Source: Canicola haemoglobinophilus (lineage in GTDB: Bacteria; Pseudomonadota; Gammaproteobacteria; Enterobacterales; Pasteurellaceae). Taken from it: a stretch of DNA of 35,279 nt. The stretch covers positions 1-35,279 of the forward strand of contig NZ_MUXZ01000024.1 in assembly GCF_002015075.1 (NCBI RefSeq). Reading direction: 5' to 3'. The notes below the pieces were generated by a model. That model saw only the letters and a list, made by a program, of their open reading frames with translations, had not been told where the DNA came from and did no database searches. This document shows, piece after piece, positions 15,319 to 24,998 of the stretch (its first letter is position 1; each line of letters opens with the position of its first letter). The translations under genes were made by a program, and so were the position numbers.

Positions 15319-16037
15319 TAATCTTCCTCACAAAAATTCTCAGGTAGATTTGTGAGCATTTCTTTCCAGATAACGCTACTGCGGTCACGGCTTTCTGCAA
15401 GACAACGACTCGCTTTTTGGTAATCGCCATTGCGACAACATTCTTGCAGTTGTTTATAGAAAGTTAAGGCAAATTGGCGTGATTGTGGATTAGTAAAAAA
15501 TAGTGCTGCGACTTGATGATAAAGCGTTCTAAAGCTATTTAAAATCAAACCATATACAGGTTTGTCTGACATAAAACTAAAGCTGTGATAAAGCGCATAA
15601 TCAAACTCCGCATAACTTTTTTCATCATCATTTAATTCATCTAAACGCTGAAAAAACGCAAATGTTTGTTGAGGGTTCATTTTTATTGCTTCAGGAATAA
15701 ATTGCTCTCCCATGCGAGTACGTAAAGAGACAACATTTGCAATGATTGTGGGCTTTAGGCTTGAATCTAATTGAAGGAGTGTTTTTAAAATATTGGGTCC
15801 AGCAGTTTCCCAAATATTATTCACTTTGGTCGGTTTGCCATGTTGAATACTTAACCAACCATCACGGGCTAAGCGCTGTAAGACTTCACGTAATGTTGTT
15901 CTTGTGACCCCAATTTTATCTGCTAATTCACGCTCAGCAGGTAAGTCTGAGCCCGCTGGAAAATGATTATTCCAAATACTTTTAACAATATATTCTTCGG
16001 CGAGAGCAGCCGGACTTTGTGCTTTAAGAATATTCAT
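15318..16037 (-). CDS. fadR: Fatty acid metabolism regulator FadR
   Basis: A 239-residue GntR-family regulator, exactly the E. coli FadR length when started at the ATG at 16037 (ILKAQSPAALAEEYIVKSIW). The winged-helix domain includes LPAERELADKIGVTRTTLREVLQRLARDGWLSIQHGKPTKVNN (about 30-72). The all-helical acyl-CoA domain follows, with YGLILNSFRTLYHQVAALFF. FadR represses fatty acid degradation, activates unsaturated fatty acid synthesis, and is released by long-chain acyl-CoA. An in-frame ATG at 16058 is not used in the family. It is divergent from dsbB across 193 bases. Confidence 0.94.
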   Translation of the reverse strand: MNILKAQSPAALAEEYIVKSIWNNHFPAGSDLPAERELADKIGVTRTTLREVLQRLARDGWLSIQHGKPTKVNNIWETAGPNILKTLLQLDSSLKPTIIANVVSLRTRMGEQFIPEAIKMNPQQTFAFFQRLDELNDDEKSYAEFDYALYHSFSFMSDKPVYGLILNSFRTLYHQVAALFFTNPQSRQFALTFYKQLQECCRNGDYQKASRCLAESRDRSSVIWKEMLTNLPENFCEED

Positions 16038-16230
16038 ATTTCTCTTTTTATTGAACATGGTATAAAAATGGAGTTCGGTATTATCCTTGAAAGAGATTTA
16101 TATTACAATCATTATGTTTTTTGCTTTCATTTGTGAGTGTTTTCCCCTATATTGTTTTCCCATTTATATTTTGATTTTTTTAATATGAATTTAGATTTTT
16201 ATTAATTTAATTAGATTAAGGATCATAGTC

Positions 16231-16764
16231 ATGCTTACTTTTTTTAAAAATTTATCAATGAAACGTAGTGCTTGGTTACTCTTATTTATTTCAGCATTAG
16301 CATTAGAAAGTACCGCACTTTACTTTCAGCATGGCATGGGACTTAATCCTTGTGTGATGTGTATTTATGAGCGTGTGGCTATTGTAGGCATCATGTTTTC
16401 TGGTCTAGTTGGCATTATTGCACCAAAATGGTTAGTTCTGCGTATTTTAGCTTTGTTAATTGGATTAGGTAGTGCAATCAAAGGCTTATTATTAACCATT
16501 AAACATTTAGATTATCAACTTAACCCAGGTCCTTGGAATCAATGCGCCATGATCCCTGATTTCCCACAAACCTTACCACTAGATAAGTGGTTCCCAAATG
16601 TATTTATGCCTTCAGGATCTTGTAGTGATATTACTTGGAGTTTTTTAGGTTTTTCCATGGTGCAATGGATTATTGTTATTTTTGCCTTTTACGCTTTGCT
16701 TTTCATCATTCTTTGTATAAGTCAATTTAAAAAGGTCAAAAATAATAGAATGTTATTCCGATAA
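16231..16764 (+). CDS. dsbB: Disulfide bond formation protein DsbB
   Basis: A 177-residue inner-membrane protein with four helices. The quinone-linked CVMC pair is Cys41/Cys44 in the first periplasmic loop. The DsbA-reacting pair is Cys105/Cys131 in the second loop (GPWNQCAMIPDFPQTLPLDKW and PSGSC). Arg48 after CIYE is the quinone-contact residue of the family. DsbB reoxidises DsbA and passes electrons to ubiquinone or menaquinone, tying it to the ubi and men genes here. An uptake signal lies in the coding sequence at 16312. Confidence 0.95.
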   Translation: MLTFFKNLSMKRSAWLLLFISALALESTALYFQHGMGLNPCVMCIYERVAIVGIMFSGLVGIIAPKWLVLRILALLIGLGSAIKGLLLTIKHLDYQLNPGPWNQCAMIPDFPQTLPLDKWFPNVFMPSGSCSDITWSFLGFSMVQWIIVIFAFYALLFIILCISQFKKVKNNRMLFR

Positions 16765-16791
16765 TTCATTATCTTTGAATAAAAATATTTG

Positions 16792-16835
16792 AAAGTGCGG
16801 TGTTAAAATTAATAGTTTTAGCACCGCACTTTTAT
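16792..16835 (+). terminator. Uptake-signal-pair terminator after dsbB
   Basis: AAGTGCGGTG (16793-16802) pairs with CACCGCACTT (16822-16831), extended inward by TAAAA/TTTTA, and followed by TT. Both arms contain exact uptake signals, the well-known double role of inverted signals in Haemophilus. Confidence 0.8.
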
Positions 16836-16855
16836 GGGCTAAATAAATATAAGGT

Positions 16856-16884
16856 TTGACAGCCTTAACGCATATTTCTATTAT
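16856..16884 (+). promoter_or_regulatory. Sigma70 promoter of metH
   Basis: TTGACA at 16856-16861 and TATTAT at 16879-16884 are separated by exactly 17 bases, about 42 bases before the metH GTG. I see no MetJ box (AGACGTCT repeats). Confidence 0.7.
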
Positions 16885-16926
16885 CTTTTACCATTATTAA
16901 AAGAACAAAATAACGGGAACTTTATT

Positions 16927-19900
16927 GTGAAAAACATAACATCAATTTTAAAAAATGCCCTTGAGAAACGCATCCTTATTCTAGACGGTGCGATGGGGAC
17001 GATGATCCAAAAATATAAACTCACCGAAGCAGATTTTCGTGGCGAGCGTTTTAAAAATAGCCCCGTTGATTTGCGTGGTAATAACGATTTATTAACCCTA
17101 ACCCAGCCTTTGCTAATTAAAGCCATTCACGAGAAATATTTGGCGGCTGGTGCAGATATTATTGAAACCAATACTTTCAGTTCAACCACTATTGCCCAAG
17201 CCGATTATGAATTACAAGCGGTTGCCTATGAGCTCAATTTTGCAGGGGCGAAATTGGCTCGTTTAGCCGCAGACAAATACAGCACGCCAGAAAAGCCTCG
17301 TTTTGTGGCGGGGATTTTAGGGCCAACCAACCGCACAGCCTCAATTTCACCCAATGTAAACGATCCCGGTTTCCGTAACGTCACCTTTATGGAATTGGTA
17401 GATGCTTATGCGGAAGCCACTCGAGGTTTAATCGAAGGTGGTTCAGATCTGATTATGATCGAAACCATTTTCGATACCTTAAACGCTAAAGCGGCTGCCT
17501 TTGCTATTGACCAAGTGTTTGAAGAATTGGGCGTAATCTTACCAATTATGATTTCAGGCACGATCACCGATGCCTCTGGGCGAACCCTTTCAGGACAAAC
17601 CACCGAAGCCTTCTACAATTCTCTGCGACACGTTAAACCTCTCACGTTCGGCTTGAACTGTGCCTTAGGCCCGAAAGAGCTTCGTCAATATGTGGAAGCT
17701 ATGTCGAAAATCAGCGAAACCTATGTGTCTGTTCACCCTAACGCAGGCTTGCCAAATGCCTTTGGTGGCTATGTTTTAGGTGCGGAAGAAATGGCGGCTC
17801 ATTTAAAAGAATGGGCAGAGCAAGGTTTTGTGAACATTGTCGGCGGTTGCTGTGGGACAACCCCTGAACACATTAAAGCCTTTAGTGAAGCGATGGAAGG
17901 CATCAAACCACGTCAGCTCCCTGAAATCAAAACCGCTATGCGTTTATCTGGGCTTGAGCCATTAACTGTTGATGAAGATAGCCTGTTTGTCAATGTGGGC
18001 GAACGTAATAACGTGACGGGTTCGGCTAAATTTAAGAAGCTCATTAAAGAAGAAAAATTTGCCAAAGCCATTGAAATTGCTATTCAGCAGGTGGAAAACG
18101 GGGCACAGGTCATTGATGTCAATATGGACGAAGCCTTGCTCGATTCGGAAAAATGTATGGTTCGTTTCCTAAACATTATGGCGACGGAACCTGATGCGGC
18201 AAAAGTGCCAGTAATGATCGACTCGTCCAAATGGGAAGTGATTGAAGCAGGCTTGCAGGTGGTGCAAGGCAAGGCAATCGTGAACTCGATTTCCTTGAAA
18301 GAAGGGGAAGAAAAATTTATTCAACAAGCCAAGCTCGTTCGCCGTTATGGTGCGGCTGTGGTGGTGATGGCGTTTGATGAAGTGGGGCAAGCGGATACGG
18401 AAGATCGCAAAGTAGAAATCTGTACCAGAGCCTACAACATTCTGGTGGATCAAGTGGGCTTTCCGCCTGAAGATATTATTTTTGACCCCAACATTTTCGC
18501 TATCGGCACAGGAATTGAAGAGCACAACAACTACGGTGTGGATTTCATCAATGCCGTAGGGCGAATTAAACAGAGCCTACCGCACGCCAAAATTTCGGGC
18601 GGTGTGTCGAATGTGTCCTTTTCATTCCGAGGTAACAACGTAATGCGTGAAGCTATTCATGCCGTTTTCCTTTATCACGCCATTAAGCAAGGCATGGATA
18701 TGGGGATTGTCAATGCTGGGCAGTTGGCGATTTATGATGATCTCGATCCTGAAATGCGTAACATCATTGAAGATGCGGTGTTAAATCGTAGTCCAGATGC
18801 TACCGAGCAACTGATTGAACTTGCAGAAAAATACCGAAATTCGACCGCTCGTCAGGAAGATAACAGCGTAGCCGAGTGGCGAACTTGGAGTGTAGAAGAA
18901 CGCTTGAAACATGCTTTAGTCAAAGGGATCACCAATCATATTATTGAAGACACCGAAGAAGCTCGCTTGAAATTTAGCTCGCCATTGGAAGTGATCGAAG
19001 GACCGTTAATGGACGGTATGGATGTGGTGGGCGAGCTGTTTGGCGATGGCAAAATGTTCCTACCGCAAGTGGTAAAATCTGCTCGAGTGATGAAGCAATC
19101 GGTGGCTTACTTAGAGCCATTTATCAACGCTACCAAGCAGAAAGGTTCGTCTGCGGGCAAAGTGGTGATTGCCACGGTGAAAGGCGACGTGCACGATATT
19201 GGTAAAAATATGTCAGCGTGGTGATGCAATGTAACAACTTTGAAGTAATTGACTTAGGCGTGATGGTGCCTGCGGATAAAATTGTCGACACCGCCATTCG
19301 AGAAAAAGCCGATGTGATTGCTTTAAGTGGTTTGATTACTCCGTCTTTAGATGAAATGGAATATTTCTTAGGGGAAATGACCCGTTTAGGCTTAAATCTG
19401 CCTGTGATGATTGGCGGAGCGACCACCTCAAAAGAGCATACGGCGATTAAACTCTATCCAAAATATAAGCACGAAGTGGTTTACACCACCAACGCTTCTC
19501 GTGCAGTTACTGTTTGTGCAGCACTTATGAACCCAGATACCAAAGCGGAATTATGGGAGCGAATGAAAAAGGAATATGAACAAATTCAGCACGCCTTTGC
19601 TAACAAAAAAGCCCCACGCAAACAGTTACCAATTGAAGAGGCAAGAGCCAATCGCTTTGATGCCTTTGCGGGCGAATGGGCGGATTATCAAGTGCCACCG
19701 CCAAAACAAACGGGCATTATCGAATATAAAAACGTGCCGATTGCCACTTTACGCAAATTTATCGACTGGTCGCCATTCTTTATGTTATGGGGCTTGATGG
19801 GTGGTTACCCTGATGCTTTTGATTACCCTGAAGGTGGCGAAGAAGCTCGCCGAGTGTGGAATGATGCCCAAAAAGTGTTAGACGAATTAGAGCAAAACGG

Positions 19901-20609
19901 CAAACTCAACCCAAGTGGCGTAATGGGGATTTTCCCTGCTTGTCGAGCGGGCGATGATATTGAAATTTTTGCAAATTCCGACCGCACTTCGCTAGTGGGC
20001 AAAGTCTATAACCTACGCCAACAAACCGAACGAGGCAAAAACAGCAAAAGCCCATACAACCTTTGCTTGAGCGACTTTATCGCCGATAAAGAAAGCGGAC
20101 AGCAAGACTGGTTCGGTATGTTCGCCGTTTGTGCTGGGATTGAAGAACACGACTTAGTGGAAGGCTACAAAGCCGCAGGGGACGACTACAACGCCATCTT
20201 ACTGCAAGCGGTCGGCGACCGTTTAGCAGAAGCCATGGCGGAATACCTTCATTTTGAACTTCGCACTAAAGTTTGGGGCTATTCAGATGAAACCATGGAT
20301 AACGAGCGTTTAATTCGTGAAGAATACATCGGCATCCGCCCCGCCCCCGGCTACCCAAGCTGCCCAGAACACACCGAAAAACAGATCATCTGGGATTTAT
20401 TGGAAGTGGAACAACGCATCGGTATGAAACTTACCGAAAGCTACGCCATGTGGCCCGCTGCCTCCGTCTGCGGCTGGTACTTCTCCCACCCAGCGAGCAA
20501 TTACTTCACCTTAGGACGCATAGACGAAGATCAAGCGAAGGATTATGCGAGAAGGAAGGGGTGGAGTGAGAAAGACATGGTGAAGTGGTTGAGTGTGGCG
20601 ATGAAGTGA
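16927..20609 (+). pseudogene. metH: Cobalamin-dependent methionine synthase MetH, frameshifted
   Basis: Together the two frames encode a full-length MetH (1227 residues with the missing base restored, the E. coli length). The first frame (16927-19224) holds the homocysteine domain with zinc cysteines in GLNCALGPKE and GGCCGTTPEH, the pterin domain (SGGVSNVSFSFRG), the cap domain, and the start of the B12 domain. It ends after DVHDIGKN (His756 is the cobalt ligand) with a stop. The second frame (from about 19212 to 20609) continues with the rest of the B12 fold (IDLGVMVP, IGGATTSKEHTA) and the SAM reactivation domain (RPAPGYPSCPEHTEK, YAMWPAASVCGWYFSHP). One base is missing at 19210-19212, where AATATGTC should read AATATnGTC. 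The start is GTG with a GGGAAC ribosome site. GC content looks higher than in neighbours. Confidence 0.9.
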
Positions 20610-20832
20610 TAGTAAAATATGGTGCAAATTTGTTATGCACTTGTGCTATTTATAGAGGTTAGTTTAGATAACGACTAAAATGCTATTTAGGCTAAGTAAC
20701 CTTATCGTAGTAGCCTAAGATCTCAGACTTCCATTTTAAAAAATGTTAGTCAAGAGAAATTTAAGTTAATTCCCTAATGCACTCTCTCATTTAAATTTTA
20801 TCTTATCAATCAAAATGTTTAGGAAGTATGAA
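20610..20832. promoter_or_regulatory. Upstream region of the LeoBC-LeoA operon
   Basis: AT-rich gap with no gene. It begins right after the metH stop, at the likely left border of the inserted accessory DNA. AGGAAG at 20821-20826 is the ribosome site for the next gene. Promoter hexamers are not clear. Confidence 0.4.
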
Positions 20833-23031
20833 ATGCAAGAACAATCTAATTTGATTTATGAACAGTTACAACAACAAATCTCCCAACTTATTGAAAAATT
20901 AGTGTTTCAAGACTCTGATGAAAAAATTTCACAAGATATTAGTGTTGCCATTAATAACCTAAACATCTTAAACACACAAATTCAAAAGGAATATGATGAG
21001 TTAAAACGTTTAAGTGAATGGAAACGTTTCACCATTGCATTTTATGGAGAGACCAATGCGGGTAAATCTACCCTAATTGAAGCTTTGAGATTACTGCTCA
21101 AAGAGCCAACTAAATTAGAAAACCAACGTCAATTTAAAATTCAAGCAGAAAAAAGTGGTTTAACACAAGATTCATTTGACAAAATCCGTCAAACTATTAT
21201 GGAAAGTGAGAAGGAAATTACTGAGCTTGAAGATAATTTACAACAGATTAATCAAAAATATGCCGAATCTTTAATGAATGCCGAAGTACAAATTAAGCGA
21301 TTAACAGAATTCTTGGAGGATATTAGGGATAAACAAAGTTTTTGGCAACGTATTATTTCTTGGTTTATTGCTCCAAAGGAAAAAAAGGAGTTAACAATTG
21401 TCAAACAAACATTAAGCGATATTCAACAGGAAAAGCAAAATGAAACTGAACAAAGTGAGAGAGAATTAAAGCTTTTACTGCAAGTTAAGCGAAAAGCAGA
21501 AAGTGAAAATGAACGGTTGCTTACAGAAGCTGAACATTTAAAACAATTTGCGGATGGTCAAATCATTGGTGATGGTCGCTCAGACTTCACTCGAGATAAT
21601 ACCTCTTTTGATTTTAATTATAATGGTCAAGAGTTTTCTTTAATCGATGTGCCAGGTATTGAAGGTGATGAAAATATTGTTCGTCAGCCCATAGGGGAAG
21701 CTGTAAAAAAAGCCCATGCTGTCTTTTATATAACACGAACACCACGTCCTCCTCAAACCCATGAGGGAGAAGAAGGTAAAAAGGGAACACTTGAAAAAAT
21801 AAAAGAGCATTTGGGTGATCAAACTGAAGTTTGGGCAATTTATAACCATTCAGTGAATAACCCTCGTCAGTTGAAAGTGCCATTAATTGGAAATGATGAG
21901 AGAGAAGGTTTGCAAGCGTTAGATAGTAAACTTAAAATTGAGTTAGGAGAAAAATATTGCCAAAGCCTAGTGGTAAGTGCAAGGCCAGCTTATTTGGGTT
22001 TAACTGAATGTGTAATACCAGGCAGTAAAGATGCTAATGAACAAAGAAAATTTTTATCACGCTTTGCATCTAAACAAGAAATATTAAACTTGAGTGGATT
22101 AAATGATTTTGTTGAAAAATTATCTTCTTCAATTATTGGCGATTATCGCAATAAAATTAAGTGTTCAAATCTAAACAAGGCCTGCAAGGTTTTGAATAAA
22201 GCTATTTTTGAATTAGAGGAGCTGAATCATCAATTTAATTCTGGGCGAAAAAAAATCCGGAGCGAGGTAAAAAACGCTCAAGCACAAATTAAGGTGTTAT
22301 TAGAGCAGTTTGATAGTGGCTTAGACTCATCTGGAGGTAAAATTATTCGTCAATTTGAAAGCAGGGTGGGTGAACAAATTTACAATGATATTGAATATGA
22401 TATAAGTAATGATAGTTTTAAAAGTCGTCTAAAGAGCACAATGGAATCAGAGGCTAAGCTTTTGGAAAATAATATACGTTGTATTATTGAAAAAGAATCC
22501 CAGGTGTTTGAAGAAGAAATTACAAAAATTGTCAATCGCACCAATAAGCATCTCAGAAGTATTGTAAATCTACAGAATAATACATTTGCCTTAAATAAAT
22601 TTGACATGGATATTAAGATCGATAATGGTATTGAATTGGGGAGTCTGATAACAAGTGCTATTAGTCTAGTTACAGGTGTAATAGCGTTAGCGAGCAATCC
22701 TGTTGGTTGGACTATTGCTTTTGTTGGTGGAGTGTTAGCATTATTGGGGGCAGTTATTGGTACGGTAAAAACAGTGATAGGTATTTTTAGTTCTTCTTAT
22801 AAGCAATCCCAACAACGCAAAGAAACAGATAAAGCTATACGCAATGCCAAATCTAAAATCGAGCCTGAATTAAACAAAATTTTAGCTAAGATTAAACAAG
22901 GGATGCATGAGCAAATTCAACCTGTTATTACAGAGTTGGAAATGCCATTGAAACAATATGAATCAGTGATGCAAGTTTTAAAATCTGCTGAAAAAGAATT
23001 GCAGTTAGTTTCTCAACGTATTAAATATTAA
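20833..23031 (+). CDS. leoBC: Dynamin-like GTPase LeoBC, Eleos defence system
   Basis: A 732-residue dynamin-like GTPase, started at the ATG at 20833 because AGGAAG ends seven bases before it (an in-frame ATG at 20815 is less likely). It has a P-loop YGETNAGKST (residues 71-80), a long coiled-coil insertion (about 85-245, with basic/Trp-rich QSFWQRIISWFIAPKEKKE), then the switch LIDVPGIEGDE (about 268-278). The usual NKxD is replaced by YNHSVN. A helical stalk follows, then a hydrophobic double segment (about 603-650, SLITSAISLVTGVIALA and WTIAFVGGVLALLGAVIGTV) expected to dip into membrane, and a coiled-coil tail. It is 10 bases from a LeoA homologue, the two-gene layout of Eleos. Naming rests on recalled family resemblance. 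Confidence 0.75.
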   Translation: MQEQSNLIYEQLQQQISQLIEKLVFQDSDEKISQDISVAINNLNILNTQIQKEYDELKRLSEWKRFTIAFYGETNAGKSTLIEALRLLLKEPTKLENQRQFKIQAEKSGLTQDSFDKIRQTIMESEKEITELEDNLQQINQKYAESLMNAEVQIKRLTEFLEDIRDKQSFWQRIISWFIAPKEKKELTIVKQTLSDIQQEKQNETEQSERELKLLLQVKRKAESENERLLTEAEHLKQFADGQIIGDGRSDFTRDNTSFDFNYNGQEFSLIDVPGIEGDENIVRQPIGEAVKKAHAVFYITRTPRPPQTHEGEEGKKGTLEKIKEHLGDQTEVWAIYNHSVNNPRQLKVPLIGNDEREGLQALDSKLKIELGEKYCQSLVVSARPAYLGLTECVIPGSKDANEQRKFLSRFASKQEILNLSGLNDFVEKLSSSIIGDYRNKIKCSNLNKACKVLNKAIFELEELNHQFNSGRKKIRSEVKNAQAQIKVLLEQFDSGLDSSGGKIIRQFESRVGEQIYNDIEYDISNDSFKSRLKSTMESEAKLLENNIRCIIEKESQVFEEEITKIVNRTNKHLRSIVNLQNNTFALNKFDMDIKIDNGIELGSLITSAISLVTGVIALASNPVGWTIAFVGGVLALLGAVIGTVKTVIGIFSSSYKQSQQRKETDKAIRNAKSKIEPELNKILAKIKQGMHEQIQPVITELEMPLKQYESVMQVLKSAEKELQLVSQRIKY

Positions 23032-23041
23032 GGAGAGTAAA

Positions 23042-24742
23042 ATGTCTAATACATTAAACACCTTTAAGGTTCAACAAGAAAAAACTCAACAGATGTTGAA
23101 AAAACTAAGTCATTTTATTGAGCGTGGTCTTGAGTTTGGTTTGAATCCTAATCCCGATTTGTTGAAAAAACTACAGACAGCGTCTAAGTCAATTGAAGGT
23201 AACATTTTAAAAGTGGCCTTGATTGGTGGCTTTTCTGAAGGTAAGACTTCCATTGCGTCTGCTTGGTTAGAGCGTTTAGATCAAAGTATGAATATTAGCC
23301 AACAAGAGTCCTCAAATGCAGTTAAGATCTACACGGTGGATAATGAAATTGAGTTAATTGATACACCGGGGCTATTTGGCTTTAAAGAGCAACATAACAG
23401 TGCTGGTCAGATTGAGAAATACAAAGAAATGACTAAGAAATATGTGAGCGAAGCACATTTGGTTTTGTATGTTATGAACTCAACTAACCCAATAAAAGAC
23501 AGCCATCAAGAAGACTTACAATGGTTGTTTCGTGATTTGAATTTGTTATCAAGAACTGTTTTTGTGTTAAGTCGTTTTGATGAAGTGGCTGATGTGGAAG
23601 ATGATTGGGATTATCGTGAAAACTTAAAAACTAAAACAGAAAATGTTTTAGGTCGCCTAAAAAACATTATTGGTTTAACTGAAAAAGAAGCATCACAAAT
23701 TAAAATTGTGGGAGTGTCAGCAAACCCTTTTGGGGAAGGTACTGACTACTGGCTAGATAATTTGGACGAATTCAAAAAATTATCACGAATTCATATGCTT
23801 CAAGATGCTACTCGTCAAACCATCGAGAAAAATGGGGGGGCTATGCCAATTGTGTTTGAAGCACAAAAAAGCATGATTCAGGATATTTTGGGTAAGCAGT
23901 TGCCTATAGTAAAGAAAACACAAGAAACACTTGATATTGAATTGGAGCATTTGGCTGATATTACTCAGCACTTAAGTGCAGAATTAAAACCTATGGAAGT
24001 TAAGATTAGTAACGTACGAATAGGGTTAAGAGAATTTGTTCTAGATTATTTCACAGGTTTAATCCGCCAAGTAAAAGGAACAGATTTAACAACTTTTGCT
24101 GATTTTTACGAAAGCGAATTAGGTAAAGACGGTATTATTCTAAATACGCGAATTGAGCAAGAATTTGACCGTCAGAGCCAAGTAGTAAGCACTTCATTAC
24201 AAAGAATTAGTTTGGACTTTAATAATGAAATAAGTAGATTTGAGACTTCGATTGGTTCAACGCTAATGGCCAAAGGTTTAGTTTTTTTAGGTAAACAAAA
24301 ATTAACCAATACTCATGTTTTAGCTGCGAAAGATAGTGTCATTTCAATGGGTAAGATGGTTGGTCTAGACCTTGCGAAATACCTAAAATTTAAACCTTGG
24401 GGAGCAGTTAAATTTGCGGCTAGAGCTAATGCTGTTATAGCTTTTGCTGGTATTGCACTGGAAGCATGGGATTCACATAAAAAAGCACAAGCTGAACGTG
24501 AATTTAAAGAAATGATTGCAGAGATTGTTGCTATGCTAGAAGAACAGAGGGAAGGCTTATTAAACTCTTTAAATGATACCAATTTTGTTGGGCAACTTTT
24601 CCCTAGATATATAGAATTGCGAGAACAGTTTAAGGCTATTCAAGAAGATAATGCACAAACTGTTGCACGCAGACAAGCTTTCAGTGAATGGAAAAAAGAA
24701 GGCTTGATTATTGAGGGTGAATATCTCATTTTGGAGCAATAA
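23042..24742 (+). CDS. leoA: Dynamin-like GTPase LeoA, Eleos defence system
   Basis: A 566-residue dynamin-like protein, close to LeoA of enterotoxigenic E. coli (about 570 residues) in length and motifs. It has the P-loop IGGFSEGKTSIA (residues 61-72), IDTPGLFGFKEQ (about 105-116), SEAHLVLYVMNSTNPIK (about 136), and SRFDEVADVED in place of NKxD (about 178-188). A helical neck/trunk follows, and a hydrophobic alanine-rich segment near 455-480 (WGAVKFAARANAVIAFAGIAL) is the likely membrane paddle. AGGAGA lies 7 bases before the ATG. Such paired dynamins were described as LeoABC in vesicle secretion and later as the anti-phage system Eleos. The mechanism is not settled. Confidence 0.8.
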   Translation: MSNTLNTFKVQQEKTQQMLKKLSHFIERGLEFGLNPNPDLLKKLQTASKSIEGNILKVALIGGFSEGKTSIASAWLERLDQSMNISQQESSNAVKIYTVDNEIELIDTPGLFGFKEQHNSAGQIEKYKEMTKKYVSEAHLVLYVMNSTNPIKDSHQEDLQWLFRDLNLLSRTVFVLSRFDEVADVEDDWDYRENLKTKTENVLGRLKNIIGLTEKEASQIKIVGVSANPFGEGTDYWLDNLDEFKKLSRIHMLQDATRQTIEKNGGAMPIVFEAQKSMIQDILGKQLPIVKKTQETLDIELEHLADITQHLSAELKPMEVKISNVRIGLREFVLDYFTGLIRQVKGTDLTTFADFYESELGKDGIILNTRIEQEFDRQSQVVSTSLQRISLDFNNEISRFETSIGSTLMAKGLVFLGKQKLTNTHVLAAKDSVISMGKMVGLDLAKYLKFKPWGAVKFAARANAVIAFAGIALEAWDSHKKAQAEREFKEMIAEIVAMLEEQREGLLNSLNDTNFVGQLFPRYIELREQFKAIQEDNAQTVARRQAFSEWKKEGLIIEGEYLILEQ

Positions 24743-24763
24743 TTCGCTCAGAATAGAATAAAA

Positions 24764-24947
24764 TTATAGCGATACAACGGTACGCTCTATCTATTCGGTA
24801 TGACTAAATCTGATTTTTTTTACTATTTATAGCCAACATTATGATGCTATTGAAATAAAATGTTTCATAAATCAACCGACCTGAAGGCGTTGTAGGATAT
24901 GGTGGAGAAGGTAAAAAAGCGGTTGAAAATCTCATATTTCCATTCGA
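24764..24947 (+). pseudogene. Degraded 5' part of a DUF72 gene
   Basis: The stretch from TTATAGCGATAC to about AAGCGGTTGAAAA aligns base by base, with several small deletions, to the start of the DUF72 gene at 27541-27717. Shared blocks include CGGTACGCT, ATTATGATGC, GAAGGCGTTG and AGCGGTTGAAA. The frame is broken and no product is possible. It marks an older junction between the Eleos cassette and the DUF72 gene that once followed it. Confidence 0.8.
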
Positions 24948-24998
24948 CAAAATCATAACAAGAGGTCACTTTCCTATAAAATTTTGCAACGGTATTTA

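Noticed and set aside
16038..16058. Longer fadR start at 16058
   Set aside because: FadR begins at ILKAQSP in the family. The ATG at 16037 gives exactly 239 residues.
18169..18525. 118-codon minus-strand frame within metH
   Set aside because: It lies opposite the pterin domain of metH, whose frame is conserved. There is no ribosome site or recognisable protein.
16927..20609. Two separate genes, a short MetH and a MetH C-terminal protein
   Set aside because: The break falls in the middle of the B12 fold, and inserting one base restores the whole protein. This is a frameshift and not a natural split.
20610..20832. Possible left attachment repeat directly after metH
   Set aside because: Beyond the shared GTGATA at both metH ends (20607-20612 and 26319-26324), I found no further direct repeat and no integrase gene in the island.
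21614..21883. Minus-strand frames inside leoBC
   Set aside because: Opposite the switch II region of a conserved GTPase. No start signal.
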